Assembly (NCBI RefSeq): GCF_000384655.1
Contig: NZ_ARQI01000121.1
Span: forward strand, 17,470 to 81,469
Length of the DNA stretch: 64,000 nt
Source of the DNA: Brachyspira innocens ATCC 29796
GTDB taxonomy: Bacteria; Spirochaetota; Brachyspiria; Brachyspirales; Brachyspiraceae
Direction: 5' to 3'
Both the position numbers and the translations under genes were made by a program. The notes under the pieces were generated by a model. That model did no database searches. It saw only the letters and a program-made list of their open reading frames with translations, and was not told the DNA's origin. This document shows positions 27,175 through 36,305 of the stretch, piece after piece (the stretch's first letter is position 1; each line of letters starts with the position of its first letter).

Positions 27175-27345
27175 TTTGATAAGAATATAATTATTGGCGT
27201 GATTATATTCTTATATAGGATTTAATGGTATTTTTGGCAACTTTATATAGTCATTAAAGATTGTCGGAATACCTTAAATTCTCTTTAATATTTTTTGCCA
27301 ATTAGGCACGGATGCCTTTTTGAATAAATATCATGGAGGATGACG
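27175..27345 (+). promoter_or_regulatory. Structured flaB leader with two candidate CsrA sites
   Basis: The leader contains a long perfect hairpin, AAGAATATAAT...ATTATATTCTT (about 27180-27213). Nearer the gene, AGGCA-CGGA-TGCCT (27304-27317) presents ACGGA in its loop. The SD region ATGGAGG (27333-27339) is a second ANGGA motif. A hairpin-loop site plus a site over the SD is the arrangement CsrA uses on the Bacillus subtilis hag leader. This is inference from motif layout. Confidence 0.5.
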
Positions 27346-28203
27346 ATGATCATCAATAACAACATTAGTGCTATAAATGCACAACGTACTTTAAAATTCA
27401 GAAACGTAGATCTTTCTAAAGACATGGCTGCTCTTTCTTCTGGAATGAGAATCAACAGAGCTGGTGATGATGCTTCTGGACTTGCTGTATCTGAAAAAAT
27501 GCGTACTCAAATCCGCGGTTTACGTCAGGCTGAAAGAAACACTCAAGACGGTATATCTTTCATCCAAACTACTGAAGGTTACCTTCAAGAAAGCCAAGAC
27601 ATTTTACAAAGAATACGTGAATTGTCTGTACAATCTGCTAACGGTATTTATACTGATGCTGACAGAATGCTTATTCAAGTTGAAGTTTCTCAATTAGTTG
27701 ATGAAGTTAACCGTATTGCTAGCCAAGCTCAATTCAATACTCTTAACATGTTAACTGGAAGATTTGCTAACCCTAACGAAGGCGGAGCTCCTGTTGCTTC
27801 TATGTGGTTTCATATGGGGGCAAACATGGACGAAAGAAGAAGAGTTTATATAGGAACTATGACTGCTGCTGCTTTAGGTTTACAAACTGCTGAAGGTACT
27901 GGTATATCTATTTCTTCTATCGACAAAGCTAACAGTGCTATAGGTATAGTTGATGAGGCTTTAATGAAAGTTTCTAAACAAAGATCTAATTTAGGTGCTT
28001 ATCAAAACAGATTAGAGCTTACTGCTCAAGGCTTAATGATAGCTTATGAAAACACTGCAGCTTCTGAAAGCAGAATAAGAGATACTGATATGGCTGAAAC
28101 TTCTGTTAAATTCGCTAAAGACCAAATATTAAGTCAGGCTAATTTAGCTATGTTGGCTCAAGCTAATACTATGAACCAAGGTGCTTTACGTTTGATTCAA
28201 TAA
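27346..28203 (+). CDS. flaB: Flagellin, periplasmic flagellar filament core (FlaB type)
   Basis: FlaB forms the core of the periplasmic flagella that drive spirochaete motility. The D0/D1 ends are conserved: [18 protein letters not shown] at the start, [20 protein letters not shown] near 35, and a C-terminal coiled region ending [20 protein letters not shown]. The variable middle is short, as in spirochaetal FlaB. I use ATG 27346 (285 residues), because GGAGG lies 6 nt upstream, whereas the ATG at 27340 directly abuts the SD. Codon use is less A+T-biased than in its neighbours, in keeping with high expression. There is a sigma-28-type promoter and a long leader. Confidence 0.95.
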   Translation: MIINNNISAINAQRTLKFRNVDLSKDMAALSSGMRINRAGDDASGLAVSEKMRTQIRGLRQAERNTQDGISFIQTTEGYLQESQDILQRIRELSVQSANGIYTDADRMLIQVEVSQLVDEVNRIASQAQFNTLNMLTGRFANPNEGGAPVASMWFHMGANMDERRRVYIGTMTAAALGLQTAEGTGISISSIDKANSAIGIVDEALMKVSKQRSNLGAYQNRLELTAQGLMIAYENTAASESRIRDTDMAETSVKFAKDQILSQANLAMLAQANTMNQGALRLIQ

Positions 28204-28235
28204 TTAATTAAAGTACGTTTATAGCAAACTAATTT

Positions 28236-28282
28236 AAAAATAGCTGGTCTCATTAATTTTAATGGGACTGGCTATTTTTTTA
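28236..28282 (+). terminator. Terminator of flaB
   Basis: AAAAATAGC...TCATTA pairs with TAATGGGA...GCTATTTTT, ending in seven T. Confidence 0.8.
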
Positions 28283-28294
28283 TAATCTAATTAC

Positions 28295-28619
28295 AACCCC
28301 TCCCTTTAAAATCAGATGTTTTAATTTTTTATTATAGCTTTATTAATATTTAAAGCTATAACTATTAAAAGTACGCCCGCCCAAGCGTTTTATAAATTTA
28401 TTGTTTCCCTTCCCCGCACGTTTAATTAAATTTTGAATATTAATAAAATTTGTATTTTTTATTTTATTTATATTTTATTAATTTTTTTCTACGTGCGGGT
28501 AGAATAGACTATAATATTTCAATAAAGCTAGGGTGGGTGCCTTAAATAACAGATGAAACTACAAAATATAGTGAGTATTAAAATTGCAGTATGAATTATA
28601 AATTTTAAAGGGCGGGGGT
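28295..28619. repeat. Family 3 element: three nested inverted repeats
   Basis: From outside in, AACCCCTCCCTTTAAAAT (28295-28312) pairs with ATTTTAAAGGGCGGGGGT (28602-28619); GCCCGCCCAAG (about 28375) pairs with AGGGTGGGTGCC (about 28529); and CCGCACGTTTAAT (about 28414) pairs with TACGTGCGGG (about 28490). The G+C-rich arms stand out in an A+T-rich spacer. A matching copy is at 43459-43777 and a half copy at 40866-41000. Confidence 0.65.
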
Positions 28620-28637
28620 AAAATAAAATCTTATTTT

Positions 28638-30479
28638 TTAATTTTCTATATACCAAGAAGGTTCATGTTTTTCTACAAGTGAATCTGAAAAAGCATATTT
28701 CATATTAATCTCATTTGACAATTTCCAAGACTCTAAATCCTGATTAAAATTTGAGCAGTTATAAAATGCAAACGATATATTTTTAATATTAGATAGATTC
28801 CATTTATCTAAAGGCTGATTAAAGTTTGAAGCACTATGAAACATTCCATTTATAGATTCAATATTACTCATATCCCAATCATTTAAAGGCTGATTAAAAC
28901 TCTTAGCATCTTTAAACATAGCATCGGCATATTTTACTTTGCTTACATTCCATTTAGAAATATCCTGATTAAAAGAATACGCACTTTTAAACATAAAGCT
29001 CATTATTTCTACATTAGATGTATTCCATCTGCTTAAATCACCATCAAAACTAACACAATCTGAAAACATAAAACTCATATACTTGACATTAGAAACGTCC
29101 CAATTATTAAGAGGCTGATTGAATCTAGTACACCCTGAAAACATATATTCCATATTAATAACATTAGATACATTCCAATTCTCTATATTATGATTAAAAT
29201 ATATAGCTCCTTTAAATATGTTATGCATATCTTTTACGTTTGAAGTGTCCCAAGTTTCAATACCGTCAAATTTTTTAAGTTTTGAGTTCTGAAACAATCC
29301 AGACATGTCAGTTATTAAGCTAGTATCTATTTTATTAAATTTTATTTTTTCTTTTATTAATTTTAATAATTCTATTTTATCTTTAGGTTTATATTTTTCA
29401 TTTTCTTTTAATTTGATATTATTAGCCTTTAATTTTTTATATTCTTTTATAATATCTTCTTTATTATCAATGAGTTCCTTTAATTCATCATAATAAGTAT
29501 TTTCAAGTTTTTTAATAAAATCTTTAAGTTTATTATATTTTAGAACTTCTTTATACACTTCTTTTATATCGCAGTTTTCAAGCATTAATAAAAGTTTTTT
29601 TCTATCACTTCCTTTGGAAAGAAAATAAATATTTAATATAGACTTCACATTTTTAAAAGAAGAAGCACCCGAAAAAAACTCCCTAATAAAACAAGCTTCA
29701 TTAATAATCCAATTTTCTATAGAATGATTAAAACTCTCAGCACCACTAAACATATATGACATACTAATTGCATTAAAAACATTCCAGTTTCCAATATCCT
29801 GATTAAAACTTTTAGCATTAAAAAACATATAGTTCATATATAAAACATTAGAAGTATCCCATTTATCAAGCGGCTGATTAAAGTTATAAGCATTCTCAAA
29901 CATACCAAGCATTTTTTCTGTTTTGCTGACATTCCAATTATTAAGAGCCTGATTAAAATTATAAGCCTTTGAAAACATACTTTGCATATTTTCTACATTA
30001 GAGGTATCCCAATTATTTAAATCCTGATTGAAATTTACAGCTTTATAAAACATACATCTCATACTGATAACTTTAGAAGTATCCCATTTATCTAAAGGCT
30101 GATTAAAATTTTTGGCTTCAGAAAACATAAATTCCATATTTGTTACATTAGATACATTCCAATCATTTAATGGCTGATTAAAGTTTTTAGCACTTGCAAA
30201 TATCCCGAACATATTAGTAACTTTTGAAACATTCCAATTATTTATATTTGAATTAAAGTTTACAGCCCCCATAAACATATCTGACATATCTGTAACATTA
30301 GATGTATTCCAAATTTCAATTCCATCAAAATTTTCTCTCTTACTATTTTCAAATAATCTGCTCATATCAGTAATTAAACTTGTATCAATACTTCCAAGAT
30401 TAATGCTTTCATCCTTAACTAATTTTTTTAATTCTTCTTTATTTTTTGGTTTAAATCGTTTTTCCATTTTCTTATCCAT
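28638..30479 (-). CDS. DUF285 (BspA-type) repeat protein
   Basis: The 613-residue protein has two arrays of about 25-residue DUF285 repeats (form FNQPLDKWDTSNVxxMxxMF), about 9 in the first (residues 40-265) and 8 in the second (about 400-600). Each array is preceded by the same header (KPKNKEELKKLVKDE..., SLITDMSRLF). A helical coiled-coil linker joins them. DUF285 proteins are often surface adhesins in other bacteria, but there is no signal peptide here, so a cytoplasmic location is likely. No SD is visible; a 30-bp direct repeat ends at the start codon. It is one of three tandem paralogues. Confidence 0.85.
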   Translation of the reverse strand: MDKKMEKRFKPKNKEELKKLVKDESINLGSIDTSLITDMSRLFENSKRENFDGIEIWNTSNVTDMSDMFMGAVNFNSNINNWNVSKVTNMFGIFASAKNFNQPLNDWNVSNVTNMEFMFSEAKNFNQPLDKWDTSKVISMRCMFYKAVNFNQDLNNWDTSNVENMQSMFSKAYNFNQALNNWNVSKTEKMLGMFENAYNFNQPLDKWDTSNVLYMNYMFFNAKSFNQDIGNWNVFNAISMSYMFSGAESFNHSIENWIINEACFIREFFSGASSFKNVKSILNIYFLSKGSDRKKLLLMLENCDIKEVYKEVLKYNKLKDFIKKLENTYYDELKELIDNKEDIIKEYKKLKANNIKLKENEKYKPKDKIELLKLIKEKIKFNKIDTSLITDMSGLFQNSKLKKFDGIETWDTSNVKDMHNIFKGAIYFNHNIENWNVSNVINMEYMFSGCTRFNQPLNNWDVSNVKYMSFMFSDCVSFDGDLSRWNTSNVEIMSFMFKSAYSFNQDISKWNVSKVKYADAMFKDAKSFNQPLNDWDMSNIESINGMFHSASNFNQPLDKWNLSNIKNISFAFYNCSNFNQDLESWKLSNEINMKYAFSDSLVEKHEPSWYIEN

Positions 30480-30579
30480 TATTGTTATATTCGCCTACGC
30501 TATTAATATCTAATAACTTTTCAGTTATTAGATGCTTCGGCTCATTCGTTATTGTTATATTCGCCTACGCTATTAATAT
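30480..30579. repeat. 30-bp direct repeats flanking a GAAA-loop hairpin
   Basis: A 30-bp sequence (first bases TATTGTTATATTCGCCTACG) occurs exactly at 30480-30509 and 30550-30579. Between them CTAATAACT and AGTTATTAG form a 9-bp stem closed by a TTTC/GAAA tetraloop. It lies upstream of the DUF285 gene at 30479 on the minus strand, one repeat touching its ATG. Confidence 0.75.
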
Positions 30580-30587
30580 GTAATTTA

Positions 30588-32924
30588 TTATTGTACCAAA
30601 TTTTCAAGCATCAATATAGAACCAAACATAAATCTATCAACTAAATCTTTATTATTTTCTGATATATTTAATATTTTTAATACTATTTCTATCATATCTC
30701 CAAAGTCAGCATTATCTCTGCTAATACCATTTGTTGATATATCTAATACTAAACCGCTTACTTTCTCTTCAAATTTATATCCATCTATTGTGTAATAATC
30801 TTCATAATATTCATTAAAAGGATATTTATTAACAAAATTTTTTAACTTAGATAATTTATATTCACCATTATATGAATAAAATTCTTTTTCTAAATCATCA
30901 ATAACTCTTAATTGATTAATAGGCTGAACAATCTCATAATCTGATAATTGTTTTTTCCATTTTTCTATAATATCATTATCCATTTCTTTTACATATGCTA
31001 AACTAATATAATTATTTTCATTGATTTTTACTTCATTATCATTATAATCAGTAAAACTTCCATCAGTTAAATATCTGAATGTTGTTATAAAATTATTTTC
31101 ATCATATAAGTTCCAAATTAATTTAACAGCATACACATTAAAAAAATAATTATCTATATAAACAGATTTCCAAAAATTATAAGAATATTTTCTTCCATTC
31201 ATTAAAAGATATATCATTTTATATCTTTGACTTTTTACAATATTTTTTATTTCTTTTTTAATAAAAGTTATTTCTGATTTTAACTCTTTAGAAAAAGTTT
31301 TAGGTGCTGTTTTTAATTCTTTATTATTATTCATAATATGAAGCTCCATATTATCATCAATAAAAAGTTTATATTCTTTATCTTCAGCATATACTATTCT
31401 CTCGCCATTCTTATCAAGATTAAAATCAGGAACTAATAAATCATCTAATTCATATCTTTCAACTTTCATTCTATTAGCTATAGTTTCAAGTGCTAATTCG
31501 GCTGCATTTTTTATGCTTTCTATTTTTGATTTTAAAGATGTATCGCAAAGTAATTTTAATGCATATTTATTTTTATTTAAAGCTAAAATATAAACATAGT
31601 ATGAACGAGGATAAAACTCTTTTTTTAAACTTTTTACATAATCTTCTACTATTTTACCATCTCCATATATACCGCAAATAATTCTCGAAGCTAATTTACT
31701 TCTGTCACTTAAAAATATTTCATAAGATACATTTCTAAAACTTTCTATATCAAGCAAATTAATAATATCATCAATAATTTCTAATCTTACAACATTATCT
31801 TTCACTTTTAAATAACTTCCGTAAATAAATCTAATCATCTTTAAACTTATTTTTGTTTTTCTCTCTTTAGTAAAGATAGTATATTTATCATCTATAAATT
31901 TTATACTTTTATCAAATGACTTATCATAATTATTATTAACATATTCTTCTGCCTCTTCAATATTTTGAAAAATTATTTTATTAGAATAATCTTCTATTTC
32001 ATTTTTAAGTTCATTTTCAAAATCTTTTTCTAATCTTGAAACAAAAGAAATAATTTTTTTATTAATTGAATTTTTTAAAGTCTTATGCCACAATTTAACA
32101 TCCACTTTTTGTAAATTTTCATCTTCATAATATTTATCATAAAATAAATAGCATAATAAATTAATAGGTTCTTTTTTAGAATATATTTCATCAAGCATTT
32201 CTTCTGGTAATATATAATCAATATCTTCTTTTATATTATCAAAATTCCATTTATAAGGAATTATTTTAAAACTATTAGCACGATTAAATATAAAACTAAT
32301 ACTTTTTACCTTGCTTATATCCCAATTATTTAAATCCTGATTAAAAGATGAAGCATTTGCAAACATAAAGCTCATATATTTTACGCTTTTTATATTCCAA
32401 TTACTTATATTTTGATTAAAGCTTGTACATCCATTAAACATAGAATTCATATTTGTTACTTTTGAAACATTCCAATTACTAATGTCTTGATTAAATAAAC
32501 TGCATTCTTTAAACATAGAGCTCATACTCTCAACATTAGAAGTGTCCCAGTTATTTAGAGGCTGATTAAATTTAACACAGCCGTCAAAAATTCTTGTCAT
32601 ATCTTTTACTTTATTAATATTCCAGCTATTTAAAGGCTGATTAAAGTTAATACATTTAGAGAATAAACAAGACATATCTGTAACTTTAGAAGTATCCCAA
32701 CTATTTAGAGGCTGATTAAACTCTCTGCATTCTTTAAACATACTGCTCATATTTTTAACATTAGACACGTCCCAAGTTTCTATACCTGAGAAATCTTCTC
32801 TTTCACTGCTTCTAAATAATTCGCTCATATCAGTAATTAAACCAGTATCAATACTGCCAAGATTTATATTTTCATCTTCTACTAATTTTTTTAATTCTTC
32901 TTTTGTTTGAGGTTTGTATTTCAT
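30588..32924 (-). CDS. DUF285 repeats fused to a DUF4132 domain
   Basis: The 778-residue protein starts with the same header as its paralogues, followed by about 7-8 DUF285 repeats (residues 35-225). A long helical middle with HEAT-like stretches comes next, and then a C-terminal region (about 480-720) that I read as DUF4132: RYELDDLLVPDFNLDKNGER, DGSFTDYND, and a Trp followed by LSDYEIVQPINQL. DUF4132 is known from WGR/MolR-type proteins of unclear function. No signal peptide is present, so it is probably cytoplasmic. The fusion is unusual to me. SD AAGGAAAC lies before the ATG. Confidence 0.7.
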   Translation of the reverse strand: MKYKPQTKEELKKLVEDENINLGSIDTGLITDMSELFRSSEREDFSGIETWDVSNVKNMSSMFKECREFNQPLNSWDTSKVTDMSCLFSKCINFNQPLNSWNINKVKDMTRIFDGCVKFNQPLNNWDTSNVESMSSMFKECSLFNQDISNWNVSKVTNMNSMFNGCTSFNQNISNWNIKSVKYMSFMFANASSFNQDLNNWDISKVKSISFIFNRANSFKIIPYKWNFDNIKEDIDYILPEEMLDEIYSKKEPINLLCYLFYDKYYEDENLQKVDVKLWHKTLKNSINKKIISFVSRLEKDFENELKNEIEDYSNKIIFQNIEEAEEYVNNNYDKSFDKSIKFIDDKYTIFTKERKTKISLKMIRFIYGSYLKVKDNVVRLEIIDDIINLLDIESFRNVSYEIFLSDRSKLASRIICGIYGDGKIVEDYVKSLKKEFYPRSYYVYILALNKNKYALKLLCDTSLKSKIESIKNAAELALETIANRMKVERYELDDLLVPDFNLDKNGERIVYAEDKEYKLFIDDNMELHIMNNNKELKTAPKTFSKELKSEITFIKKEIKNIVKSQRYKMIYLLMNGRKYSYNFWKSVYIDNYFFNVYAVKLIWNLYDENNFITTFRYLTDGSFTDYNDNEVKINENNYISLAYVKEMDNDIIEKWKKQLSDYEIVQPINQLRVIDDLEKEFYSYNGEYKLSKLKNFVNKYPFNEYYEDYYTIDGYKFEEKVSGLVLDISTNGISRDNADFGDMIEIVLKILNISENNKDLVDRFMFGSILMLENLVQ

Positions 32925-33179
32925 TGTTATGTTTCCTTAACATTTTTTATAATTCTATATTCTTTTATATATTTTTCAATTTTAAAACTATATAACGAAT
33001 AAATTTTGTATAAAGTTTTTAATACAATAACAAAGATAGATTATTGTACATCATTTCAATTATATCATTTGTTTTTTTTAAGCTTTGGCAAAAAAAGTTG
33101 ATATAATATTTAATTAGTTCATTTTATATATATAATTTTAATAAAGTTAAAAAATTATTATATTAAAACTTAATAAAAA

Positions 33180-35189
33180 TTAATCTTTATACCAAGAAGG
33201 AGTATTATTTTTCATTGCTGAGTTATCAAACATATCTCTCATACGATTAGGCTCTGCTTTGGATACATTCCAAGATTCTAAATTCTGATTAAAACTTTCA
33301 GCTTCATAAAATACAGAGTTCATATATTCTACATTGGAAACGTCCCAATTATCTAAAGGCTGATTAAATGATGAAGCATAACGAAACATTGTACTAATAC
33401 TTATAACATTAGAAACATTCCAATTATTAAGAGGCTGATTAAAACTTCTAGCATTATCAAACATCATTGACATATCTTTAACATTACTTACATTCCAATT
33501 ATCTAAAGGCTGATTGAAACTAGAAAATTTAAACATAGCTTTCATATTAATAACATTAGATACATTCCACTTGTCTAAAGCACTATTAAAATTAACAGCT
33601 CCTTGAAACATGCTGCCCATATTTTCTACATTATATACGTCCCAATCATTAATATTTTGATTAAAGCTTTCAGCATAATAAAACATTGATGACATATCTT
33701 TTACATTAGAAACATTCCATTTGTCTAAAGGCTGATTAAAACTTTCACAATTAGCAAACATAGCTCTCATATCAGAAACTTTAGATACATTCCAATCATT
33801 AAGAGGATTATCAAATTTTTTACATTTTTTAAACATAGAACTTATATTCTCAACTTTTGAAACGTCCCAGCTTTCAATATTATGATTAAAAGCTAATGCT
33901 CCTTCAAACATACTTTCCATATTTACTACATTAGATACATTCCAAGTTTCTATACCGTCAAACTTTTTTAATTTAGAATCTTTAAAAAGATTGCTCATAT
34001 CTGTTATTAAGCTAGTATCTATTTTATCAAGTTTTGTTTTATCTGCTATTAGTTTTATCAATTCATTTTTATTTTTTGGCTTATGCATTTTAGTTTGTTT
34101 ACTATATTTTTTATCTTTTTTGGTTTCTGATTTCTTTTCTGATTTTTCTAATTCTTTATACTCTTTTATAATATCTTCTTTACTGTCAATAAGCTCTTTT
34201 AATTCTTCATAATGAATATTTTCTATTTTTTTTAAAACTTCAGATACTGCTTTTTTATTGTATTTTAATCCTATTTTATAAACTTCTTTTATATCAAATT
34301 TATTTGTAATCTCTTCAATATTTTTTGTAGCAGATTTTGAGCTTTGAAAAGAATATATTTTTAAAACTAAATCTAATGAAACATTATTAAAAATTCTATC
34401 AAATTCTTTAACTTTTTTAAAATTCCAATTTTTAATATTATCAGGATTAAAAGATGAAGCATTAAAAAAAGCTTGATTCATATATTCTATTTTTTCTGTT
34501 TTCCAACTGTTTAAATCCTGATTAAATGAAGAGGCATTATAAAACATATTTACTATACTTTTTAAATTAGAAGTATTCCAATTATCTAAAGGCTGATTAA
34601 AATTAAAAGCTCTTTCAAACATATTATCCATAAATTCTACATTGAAAATATCCCAGCTATTTAAAGGCTGATTAAACTTTGAAGCTCCAAAAAACATACC
34701 ATTCATACAGTCAACTTTAGAAGTATCCCAATTATCCAAAGGTTCATTAAACATTATACAGCCGTAAAACATTTCTCTCATACTTGTTACATTAGAAACG
34801 TCCCAGCTACTTATATTTTGATTAAAACTTTCAGCATTCTTAAACATCTCCATCATATACTGAACATTAGAAGTATCCCATTTATCTAAAGGCTGATTAA
34901 ATGTTTTAGCACCGCAAAACATAGCAGACATAACCGTAACATTAGATACATTCCAATCATTTATATTATGATTAAAATTAACTGCATTTTTAAACATACC
35001 GCTCATACTTGTTACATTAGAAATGTCCCAAGTTTCTATACCTGAAAAATCTTCTCTTATATTATTAAAAAATAAAGTACTCATATCAGTTATTAAACTC
35101 GTATCAATACTTCCAAGATTAATGCTTTCATCCTGAACTAATTTTTTTAATTCTTCTTTAGTTTTTGGCTTAAATTGTTTTTCTGACAT
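33180..35189 (-). CDS. DUF285 (BspA-type) repeat protein, largest array
   Basis: I start at ATG 35189 (669 residues), because GGAGA lies 7 nt upstream; an in-frame ATG at 35213 has no SD. Two DUF285 arrays of about 9 and 10 repeats are each headed by the KPKTKEELKKLV / SLITDMSxLF module and separated by a Lys-rich helical linker (KSEKKSETKKDKK region). There is no signal peptide. It shares near-identical repeats with the genes at 28638 and 30588, which makes gene conversion likely. The function is unknown. Confidence 0.85.
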   Translation of the reverse strand: MSEKQFKPKTKEELKKLVQDESINLGSIDTSLITDMSTLFFNNIREDFSGIETWDISNVTSMSGMFKNAVNFNHNINDWNVSNVTVMSAMFCGAKTFNQPLDKWDTSNVQYMMEMFKNAESFNQNISSWDVSNVTSMREMFYGCIMFNEPLDNWDTSKVDCMNGMFFGASKFNQPLNSWDIFNVEFMDNMFERAFNFNQPLDNWNTSNLKSIVNMFYNASSFNQDLNSWKTEKIEYMNQAFFNASSFNPDNIKNWNFKKVKEFDRIFNNVSLDLVLKIYSFQSSKSATKNIEEITNKFDIKEVYKIGLKYNKKAVSEVLKKIENIHYEELKELIDSKEDIIKEYKELEKSEKKSETKKDKKYSKQTKMHKPKNKNELIKLIADKTKLDKIDTSLITDMSNLFKDSKLKKFDGIETWNVSNVVNMESMFEGALAFNHNIESWDVSKVENISSMFKKCKKFDNPLNDWNVSKVSDMRAMFANCESFNQPLDKWNVSNVKDMSSMFYYAESFNQNINDWDVYNVENMGSMFQGAVNFNSALDKWNVSNVINMKAMFKFSSFNQPLDNWNVSNVKDMSMMFDNARSFNQPLNNWNVSNVISISTMFRYASSFNQPLDNWDVSNVEYMNSVFYEAESFNQNLESWNVSKAEPNRMRDMFDNSAMKNNTPSWYKD

Positions 35190-35443
35190 AATAATATCTC
35201 CACTTAAAATCAATTTAAATATTTATTAATATGAAAAATAAAATTTTTAATAAAAAAATCTTGCTCCTATAAAAAACAGTAGAATTATACACTATAAAAA
35301 AAGAAATGTAAATATATACATTATTCTTTATATTTGATTATTCTAAAATTATTTATATAGTGTTTATTAAATTTATAATCTTTATGTATGTAAAATATAT
35401 TGTCAGAGATGCATATATAGTGAGCATTAAAGCTAAAATAATA

Positions 35444-35472
35444 TTGAAAAAAATATAAGTTGTATTTATACT
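35444..35472 (+). promoter_or_regulatory. Promoter of the LUD-domain gene
   Basis: TTGAAA (35444-35449), a 17-nt spacer and TATACT (35467-35472) lie 33 nt before the ATG. The remaining 250 bases of the gap (35190-35443) are A+T-rich with nothing recognisable. Confidence 0.6.
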
Positions 35473-35505
35473 AGTTTAATAAATATAATAAATGAGGGAT
35501 TTTTT

Positions 35506-36138
35506 ATGACAGTTCAGGAAGAATATTTTCAAAGATTATCTTTAGTTTTAAAAGAAAAGTTTAATAAAAAAGGCTTTGCTTTTGACAGTTTCAGTAGTAA
35601 GGAAGAGGCAAAGAAATTTGTATTATCTCTTATAAAAGAGAATGATACTATTACATTCGGCGGAAGCACATCAGTTAATCAAATGGGCATATTAGAAGAT
35701 TTGAAAAACTATAAAAATTTTGTTGATAGAAATAATAAAGAATTAAAATCAGAAGCAGAGATAAAAGCATTTACAAGCGATGTTTATTTATGTTCGGCTA
35801 ATGCTGTAACAAAGAATGGTGATATAGTATCTACAGATGGAGGCGGAAACAGAGTTGCTGCTACTATTTATGGACCTAAAAAAGTATTTTTGATTGTAGG
35901 AAGAAATAAAGTTTGTAATACTGTAGAAGAAGCTGTAAAAAGAGTAAGAAGTATTGCGGCAGGAGAAAACTCTGTAAGATTTAAAGTAGATAATCCTTGC
36001 TGCAGAGGTGATATGATTTGCGATGAGGAAAAATGCGATATAGAAAATAGATTATGTTCATATACTATTATAGTTAATAAATGCCATATAAAGGACAGAA
36101 TACATATAATATTTATAGATGAGGAATTAGGATTTTAG
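35506..36138 (+). CDS. LUD-domain protein (LutC/YkgG-like)
   Basis: This 210-residue cytosolic protein is of the LUD (DUF162) family, related to LutC/LutB proteins of lactate oxidation. The family core is visible: TITFGGSTSVNQMGI near residue 48, CSANAVTKNGDIVSTDGGGN near 105, and GPKKVFLIVGRNKV near 132. A Cys-rich segment (NPCCRGDMICDEEKC near 170) is typical of single-gene members and may bind a metal. A GAGGG SD precedes the start. No lutA/lutB genes are nearby, so lactate use is not established. Confidence 0.85.
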   Translation: MTVQEEYFQRLSLVLKEKFNKKGFAFDSFSSKEEAKKFVLSLIKENDTITFGGSTSVNQMGILEDLKNYKNFVDRNNKELKSEAEIKAFTSDVYLCSANAVTKNGDIVSTDGGGNRVAATIYGPKKVFLIVGRNKVCNTVEEAVKRVRSIAAGENSVRFKVDNPCCRGDMICDEEKCDIENRLCSYTIIVNKCHIKDRIHIIFIDEELGF

Positions 36139-36157
36139 TTTTGTTACTTTTATAATT

Positions 36158-36201
36158 AAAAAAATCAGCAGGCATTTATATTTGTCTGCTGATTTTTTTA
36201 G
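36158..36201 (+). terminator. Terminator of the LUD-domain gene
   Basis: AAATCAGCAG pairs with CTGCTGATTT, followed by TTTT. Confidence 0.85.
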
Positions 36202-36254
36202 TTTTAATATTAGTTTTAATAAAATAAATTTTAAACTTTTTAAGTTTACACAAA

Positions 36255-36293
36255 TAAAAAAGGCTTACTAACTTAATAGCAAGCCTTTTTATT
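36255..36293 (-). terminator. Terminator of the DUF2723 gene
   Basis: AAAAAGGCTT (36257-36266) and AAGCCTTTTT (36281-36290) form a stem. Read on the minus strand it is followed by TTATTTG, and it lies 13 nt beyond the minus-strand stop at 36306. Confidence 0.7.
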
Positions 36294-36305
36294 AAAATCT
36301 TATTT

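Noticed and set aside
27340..27345. ATG at 27340 as flaB start
   Set aside because: It directly abuts GGAGG, leaving no spacer; the ATG at 27346 has proper spacing and gives the conserved MIINNNI start.
30480..30579. Two 30-bp direct repeats as a minimal CRISPR array
   Set aside because: There are only two copies, the spacer is a hairpin, and there are no cas genes in the window.
28638..35189. Regular 75-bp periodicity suggestive of a CRISPR or satellite array
   Set aside because: The repeats keep reading frame and encode 25-residue DUF285 units, and spacing and sequence vary at synonymous sites.
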